DNA from: Cytobacillus praedii
Lineage (GTDB): Bacteria; Bacillota; Bacilli; Bacillales; Cytobacillaceae
Assembly: GCF_001439605.1 (NCBI RefSeq)
Contig: NZ_LMBX01000025.1
Location: forward strand, 1-60,784
Direction of reading: 5' to 3'
Length of the DNA: 60,784 nucleotides
The notes under the pieces are model-generated. The model was not told the DNA's origin and did no database searches. It saw only the letters and a list, made by a program, of their open reading frames with translations. Below, piece after piece: positions 57,931 to 60,784 of this stretch (positions are counted from its first letter, which is position 1; each line of letters starts with the position of its first letter). The position numbers and the translations under genes were made by a program.

Positions 57931-58569
57931 TTAGCTTCCGCCGCCTCCTTGTCCGCCACCTTTCTGTTCACCGCCTTGCTCCTCTCCACCTTGCCCTCCA
58001 CTTTCTCCTTCTTTTTCACCGGTTTTTACCTCACTAGCTGCTTTCAGAAGAATTTCTTGGATTTTTGCCTTAAAGAGAGGACTCTCAAATGTTTCAGTTA
58101 CTACGGTTTGTAAATGTTCGCGATATTCCTTACTTTTTAACACGTTTGTGACTTCTTTTTCTAATTCAGGGTCTTTTAAAACTTCAATCATCATTCCTCG
58201 GTATTCAGGATCCTTCATTAAATCTTTTAAAAGCTTTTCATTTTCCTTTTTCATGCTTTTGGCAATGCTTTCAGCAAATTTAGGATCTTCAAAGGACTTT
58301 TTCCAAAACTCTGTTCCCTTATCTGAGGTTAAAGTTTTTTCGATCGTTTCAGAGACGACTGCTTGGTCCATTACAAGCTTCTGCTTCATTTTGTCATCTT
58401 CCATCAGTTCCTGTATTGCTTTTTTGCCATCATCTGTTTTTAGTATATCCACAATCATTTTCTTTGTTTGTTCATAATCTAAATTGTTGCCGCCTGCTTC
58501 ACCTGAACCGCAGCCTGCGAGCATCATAATTAGCATAGAAGGGATGAGCGTACGAAACATTTTTAACAT
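57931..58569 (-). CDS. gerD: Spore germination lipoprotein GerD
   Basis: 212 aa. Signal peptide with lipobox LAGC (Cys20), then the helical GerD core (DYEQTKKMIVDILKTDDGKK) that assembles the germinosome of nutrient receptors in the spore inner membrane. The C-terminus is a Gly-rich, low-complexity tail of about 25 residues, longer and richer in glycine than I recall for B. subtilis. AAAGGAGC precedes the ATG. Driven by a SigG promoter. Confidence 0.94.
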   Translation of the reverse strand: MLKMFRTLIPSMLIMMLAGCGSGEAGGNNLDYEQTKKMIVDILKTDDGKKAIQELMEDDKMKQKLVMDQAVVSETIEKTLTSDKGTEFWKKSFEDPKFAESIAKSMKKENEKLLKDLMKDPEYRGMMIEVLKDPELEKEVTNVLKSKEYREHLQTVVTETFESPLFKAKIQEILLKAASEVKTGEKEGESGGQGGEEQGGEQKGGGQGGGGS

Positions 58570-58601
58570 ATAGAAGCTCCTTTCAGAGATGTCCTTAATG
58601 T

Positions 58602-58631
58602 TAGAATGAAGAAAATGAGCAAATATTATTC
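58602..58631 (-). promoter_or_regulatory. SigG promoter of gerD
   Basis: On the minus strand GAATAA (58631-58626), 17-nt spacer, CATTCTA (58608-58602), a close match to the forespore SigG consensus (GMATR..CATNNTA). Fits forespore expression of gerD. Confidence 0.8.
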
Positions 58632-58674
58632 GCTTGAATTGCTTTACCTTTACCTAGATTTTTTATTGCTACGT

Positions 58675-58683
58675 TGGTACAAT
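58675..58683 (+). promoter_or_regulatory. Candidate extended -10 promoter of kbaA
   Basis: TGG-TACAAT fits an extended -10 box 39 bp before the kbaA start. No clear -35. It diverges from the gerD SigG promoter. Confidence 0.4.
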
Positions 58684-58721
58684 CAAAAGTGATTGAATAA
58701 ATGCTATGGAGGAAAAATAAA

Positions 58722-59360
58722 TTGACTAGCCGATATTGGGTAAAGTTATTTATGTCAACTCTGTTAGTTGGGGGATTAACTACTGGGGTTGTAGGTTTTA
58801 TTGTGCGTTGGAATGAATTTGAACCTATATTTACATCTTTCGATCTTCTTGAAATATTATCTGTTTTAATATGGTTAATTGGAGTAGGTTTTATTTTCAG
58901 TGTTCTAAGCCAAGCAGGTTTTTTTGCTTATTTAACTGTTCATCGTTTTGGACTCGGCATATTTAAATCCCATTCGTTATGGAATGCAGTTCAGGTTATT
59001 TTAATCTTGTTTGTTTTATTTGACTTGGTCTACCTTCGATATAATGCTTTTGCTGGAGAGGGAGACAGCATTTGGCCATATGTTGGAGTAGCAGCATTTA
59101 TCTTTGTTGTGGGAGCGGCAGTGGCTGTAATGAAAGTAAAGATGACAAGTAAGGAAGCATTTATACCTGCTGTATTTTTTATGGTTGTTGTTACAACAAT
59201 CGAGTGGGTGCCGGTTTTGCGAGTAAATGAAGAAAGCTGGGTATATCTAATGATTTTTCCTTTATTAGTATGTAACGCATATCAGCTGCTTATTCTTCAA
59301 AAACTTAATAAAGCTTCACAAGAGCAAAGACAAAAAATAGCAAAAAAGCCGGCCAAATAA
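58722..59360 (+). CDS. kbaA: KinB-signalling pathway activation protein KbaA
   Basis: 212 aa, integral membrane protein with about six helices. In B. subtilis it is required for KinB activity at the start of sporulation. The most conserved stretch is GFIFSVLSQAGFFAYLTVHR. The start is TTG 58722 after GGAGGAAA; the ATG at 58701 overlaps that site. The Lys-rich C-terminus (KIAKKPAK) is extended relative to B. subtilis. Confidence 0.92.
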   Translation: MTSRYWVKLFMSTLLVGGLTTGVVGFIVRWNEFEPIFTSFDLLEILSVLIWLIGVGFIFSVLSQAGFFAYLTVHRFGLGIFKSHSLWNAVQVILILFVLFDLVYLRYNAFAGEGDSIWPYVGVAAFIFVVGAAVAVMKVKMTSKEAFIPAVFFMVVVTTIEWVPVLRVNEESWVYLMIFPLLVCNAYQLLILQKLNKASQEQRQKIAKKPAK

Positions 59361-59373
59361 GGACGGCTTTTTT
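59342..59373. terminator. Terminator between kbaA and pdaB, usable on both strands
   Basis: AAAAAAGCCG (59342-59351) pairs with CGGCTTTTTT (59364-59373), overlapping the kbaA stop; the complement also ends in Ts for pdaB. Confidence 0.88.
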
Positions 59374-59387
59374 GCTTCGTTAATGTA

Positions 59388-60140
59388 TTATTTTACTTCG
59401 CTAGTTTTTGTTTCAGCATTCGCAATCATTTCAGAAACGGATACAAACTTTAAATTCTTACTGTTTACCCCTTGAATGATTTGCGGCAAAGCTTTGGCTG
59501 TTTGTTTTGCTGAATCTGAAGCATGCAAAAGCAGGATATCCCCCTTTTTTGCTTGAGCTGTATTCTTGATAATGACGTCTATGCCGGGATTTGTCCAATC
59601 CTTTGAATCAAGGCTCCAATGTACAACCGTATAGCCAAGCCTCTCAGCTACCTTTAATGTTTTTTGATCAAAATGTCCTGTCGGAGCACGAATAAGTTTA
59701 ATGTCTTTAACATTTAACTTTTTAAATGCATCCTGAGCTTTCGCTATATCCTGCCTGATTTTCTGTTCTTCAAGCTCAGTATAATCTTCATAATTATAAC
59801 CAAGTATTCCAATTTCATATCCTTCCTTCACAATCCGAGCAACAAGATCCGGATGGCGTTCTGCCCATGACCCTGCTAGGAAAAAGGTAGCGGATTTCAC
59901 ATTTTCCTTTTTAAGAATATCTAGAATGGGTTCTGCTTTTTCATCGCCCCATCCGATATTAAATGTGAGTGCAAGGTCCTTTTCACCTTTGTATATTGCT
60001 TTAGGTCCAATTTTTGAGGAAAATGCAGGCAGATGGACAATGTTTCCGACATAAAGGAACCATGCAGCAAAAAAGGCAGTTGTTACAACAATAGCAAGCT
60101 GTTTAAGCGTTTTCCCGTTTAGTACAAAAAAGAAGTTCAT
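59388..60140 (-). CDS. pdaB: Polysaccharide deacetylase family sporulation protein PdaB
   Basis: 250 aa. An N-terminal membrane anchor (residues about 14-30) is followed by a NodB-like domain. PdaB is needed for stable spores in B. subtilis, though its enzymatic activity is doubtful. Motif 1 reads LTFNIGWGDE, with Asn61 where LTFD is expected; motif 2 (ILGYNYEDY) lacks the metal histidines; RAPTGHFD and LLLHASDS are retained. I chose ATG 60140, nine bases after GAGGTG; ATG 60161 is less likely. Confidence 0.92.
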   Translation of the reverse strand: MNFFFVLNGKTLKQLAIVVTTAFFAAWFLYVGNIVHLPAFSSKIGPKAIYKGEKDLALTFNIGWGDEKAEPILDILKKENVKSATFFLAGSWAERHPDLVARIVKEGYEIGILGYNYEDYTELEEQKIRQDIAKAQDAFKKLNVKDIKLIRAPTGHFDQKTLKVAERLGYTVVHWSLDSKDWTNPGIDVIIKNTAQAKKGDILLLHASDSAKQTAKALPQIIQGVNSKNLKFVSVSEMIANAETKTSEVK

Positions 60141-60177
60141 AATACCCTTCACCTCGTCCAAATCACTTCTTGTCTCA

Positions 60178-60205
60178 ATTTTATGCGAGTAATTTTTAAA
60201 AATGA
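60178..60205 (-). promoter_or_regulatory. Candidate SigE promoter of pdaB
   Basis: On the minus strand TCATTTT (60205-60199), 13-nt spacer, CATAAAAT (60185-60178), resembling SigE (ATA-type -35, CATACAAT -10). The match is moderate. Confidence 0.4.
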
Positions 60206-60280
60206 TTTGAAAAACAAATTCATAAAAAAAATAAATTGGAAAATACTACAAAAACCAAACTGAAATAAAGGGGTTTTAGG

Positions 60281-60511
60281 ATGTTAGGGATGTTAATCAA
60301 TCAAAAGGAACAAAAAGAAATAGAGTATTTAATAAAAAGAGAAATGGATGAAATATTATTTGATTTGAAGGATGACCGAATCGATCATATAGTAAAAAGA
60401 GCAATGGAAGAAAGATACAAGATTTTATTTGCGTTATTTAAAAGAGTGGCTGCACCTAATGAATGCTTGAAATATATGCTGAATAGACAGAAGAGGGAGC
60501 AAAAAGGATAA
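60281..60511 (+). CDS. Small hypothetical protein before the rrn operon
   Basis: 76 aa, highly charged and probably all helical (EQKEIEYLIKREMDEIL, RIDHIVKRAMEERYKILFAL), no transmembrane segment, one Cys. AAAGGGG is 7 nt before ATG 60281. Not recognised. Codon use and the clear ribosome site support a real gene. It has no terminator before the rrn promoters. Confidence 0.75.
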   Translation: MLGMLINQKEQKEIEYLIKREMDEILFDLKDDRIDHIVKRAMEERYKILFALFKRVAAPNECLKYMLNRQKREQKG

Positions 60512-60537
60512 AACTTAAAAAAACTTTTCAACTTTTA

Positions 60538-60566
60538 TTGACTTAGTTTTATTTAGCTGTTATATT
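60538..60566 (+). promoter_or_regulatory. rrn promoter P1
   Basis: TTGACT (60538-60543), 17-nt spacer, TATATT (60561-60566). Confidence 0.88.
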
Positions 60567-60611
60567 AATAAACGTCGCTGATGACGTAATGAAAATAACT
60601 TAAAAAAGTTA

Positions 60612-60640
60612 TTGACGTCAAAAGTGAAAAATGCTATATT
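60612..60640 (+). promoter_or_regulatory. rrn promoter P2
   Basis: TTGACG (60612-60617), 17-nt spacer, TATATT (60635-60640), 74 bp after P1. Tandem promoters are typical of Bacillus rrn operons. Confidence 0.9.
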
Positions 60641-60671
60641 AATAAAGTCGCTGTGAGCGATAAGCAAATGT

Positions 60672-60684
60672 TGCTCTTTGAAAA
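60672..60684 (+). promoter_or_regulatory. rrn leader boxA-like antitermination element
   Basis: TGCTCTTTGAAAA matches the boxA-type sequence found in Bacillus rrn leaders, recognised by NusB-NusE (S10). Confidence 0.75.
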
Positions 60685-60747
60685 CTGAACGAACAAAAAA
60701 CGTCAATGTTTAAAACAAGTTTTAAAACTTAAGAGCTAATCTTACTC

Positions 60748-60784
60748 TTTATTGGAGAGTTTGATCCTGGCTCAGGACGAACGC
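60748..60784 (+). rRNA. rrs: 16S ribosomal RNA, 5' end (partial)
   Basis: Begins TTTATTGGAGAGTTTGATCC and continues with the conserved CTGGCTCAGGACGAACGC. The rest lies beyond the window. The mature 5' end is placed by similarity. Confidence 0.95.

Overview
The window is about 61 kb of chromosome from a low-GC, endospore-forming Firmicute of the family Bacillaceae. Three things point there. The gene order matches the Bacillus subtilis core block from ctsR to pdaB almost gene for gene. Sporulation and germination genes are present (sigH, cwlD, gerD, kbaA, pdaB). The expression signals are typical: strong AGGAGG ribosome sites, many TTG/GTG starts, a CtsR operator, a Cys T-box, and L10 and L13 leaders. 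Genus and species are not assigned. The left edge is the 3' end of a 5S rRNA and the right edge is the first bases of a 16S rRNA, so the window is the unique segment between two rrn operons.

Layout, left to right. (1) 0.1-4.9 kb: protein-quality-control operon ctsR-mcsA-mcsB-clpC under SigA-like and SigB-like promoters with a CtsR box. (2) 5.2-11.7 kb: radA, disA, yacL, ispD, ispF, gltX, covering DNA repair, c-di-AMP, isoprenoid precursors and Glu-tRNA. (3) 11.7-16.8 kb: a cysteine T-box leader, then cysE, cysS, mrnC, rlmB, rae1 and sigH. (4) 16.9-29.1 kb: rpmG, secE, nusG, L11-L1, L10-L7/L12, a methyltransferase, then rpoB and rpoC. (5) 29.2-34.0 kb: str operon (rplGB, rpsL, rpsG, fusA, tuf). 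(6) 34.1-49.2 kb: S10-spc-alpha superoperon, from rpsJ through secY, adk, map, infA and rpoA to rplQ. (7) 49.7-54.0 kb: ECF-transporter module ecfA1-ecfA2-ecfT, truA, rplM, rpsI. (8) 54.0-60.5 kb: a less crowded part with a GsiB-type stress protein, an unlisted 35-codon gene on the minus strand, ybaK, cwlD, salA, gerD, kbaA, pdaB and a small unknown gene. (9) 60.5 kb to the end: tandem rrn promoters and the 16S start.

Most genes make, fold, regulate or quality-control the transcription-translation machinery. The right flank serves sporulation and germination: CwlD and PdaB for cortex muramic-delta-lactam, GerD for nutrient germination, KbaA for phosphorelay kinase activation.

No mobile element, CRISPR array, toxin-antitoxin pair, defence system or tRNA gene is seen, and I do not think the window hides a large unknown system. 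The less explained material is non-coding or very small: a structured multi-terminator interval before ecfA1, an attenuator-like element between secE and nusG, two copies of a foldable intergenic repeat, structured rpoB and rpoB-rpoC spacers, a 14-bp hairpin between fusA and tuf, two micro-ORFs flanking gsiB, and an Asn in place of the expected catalytic Asp in PdaB.
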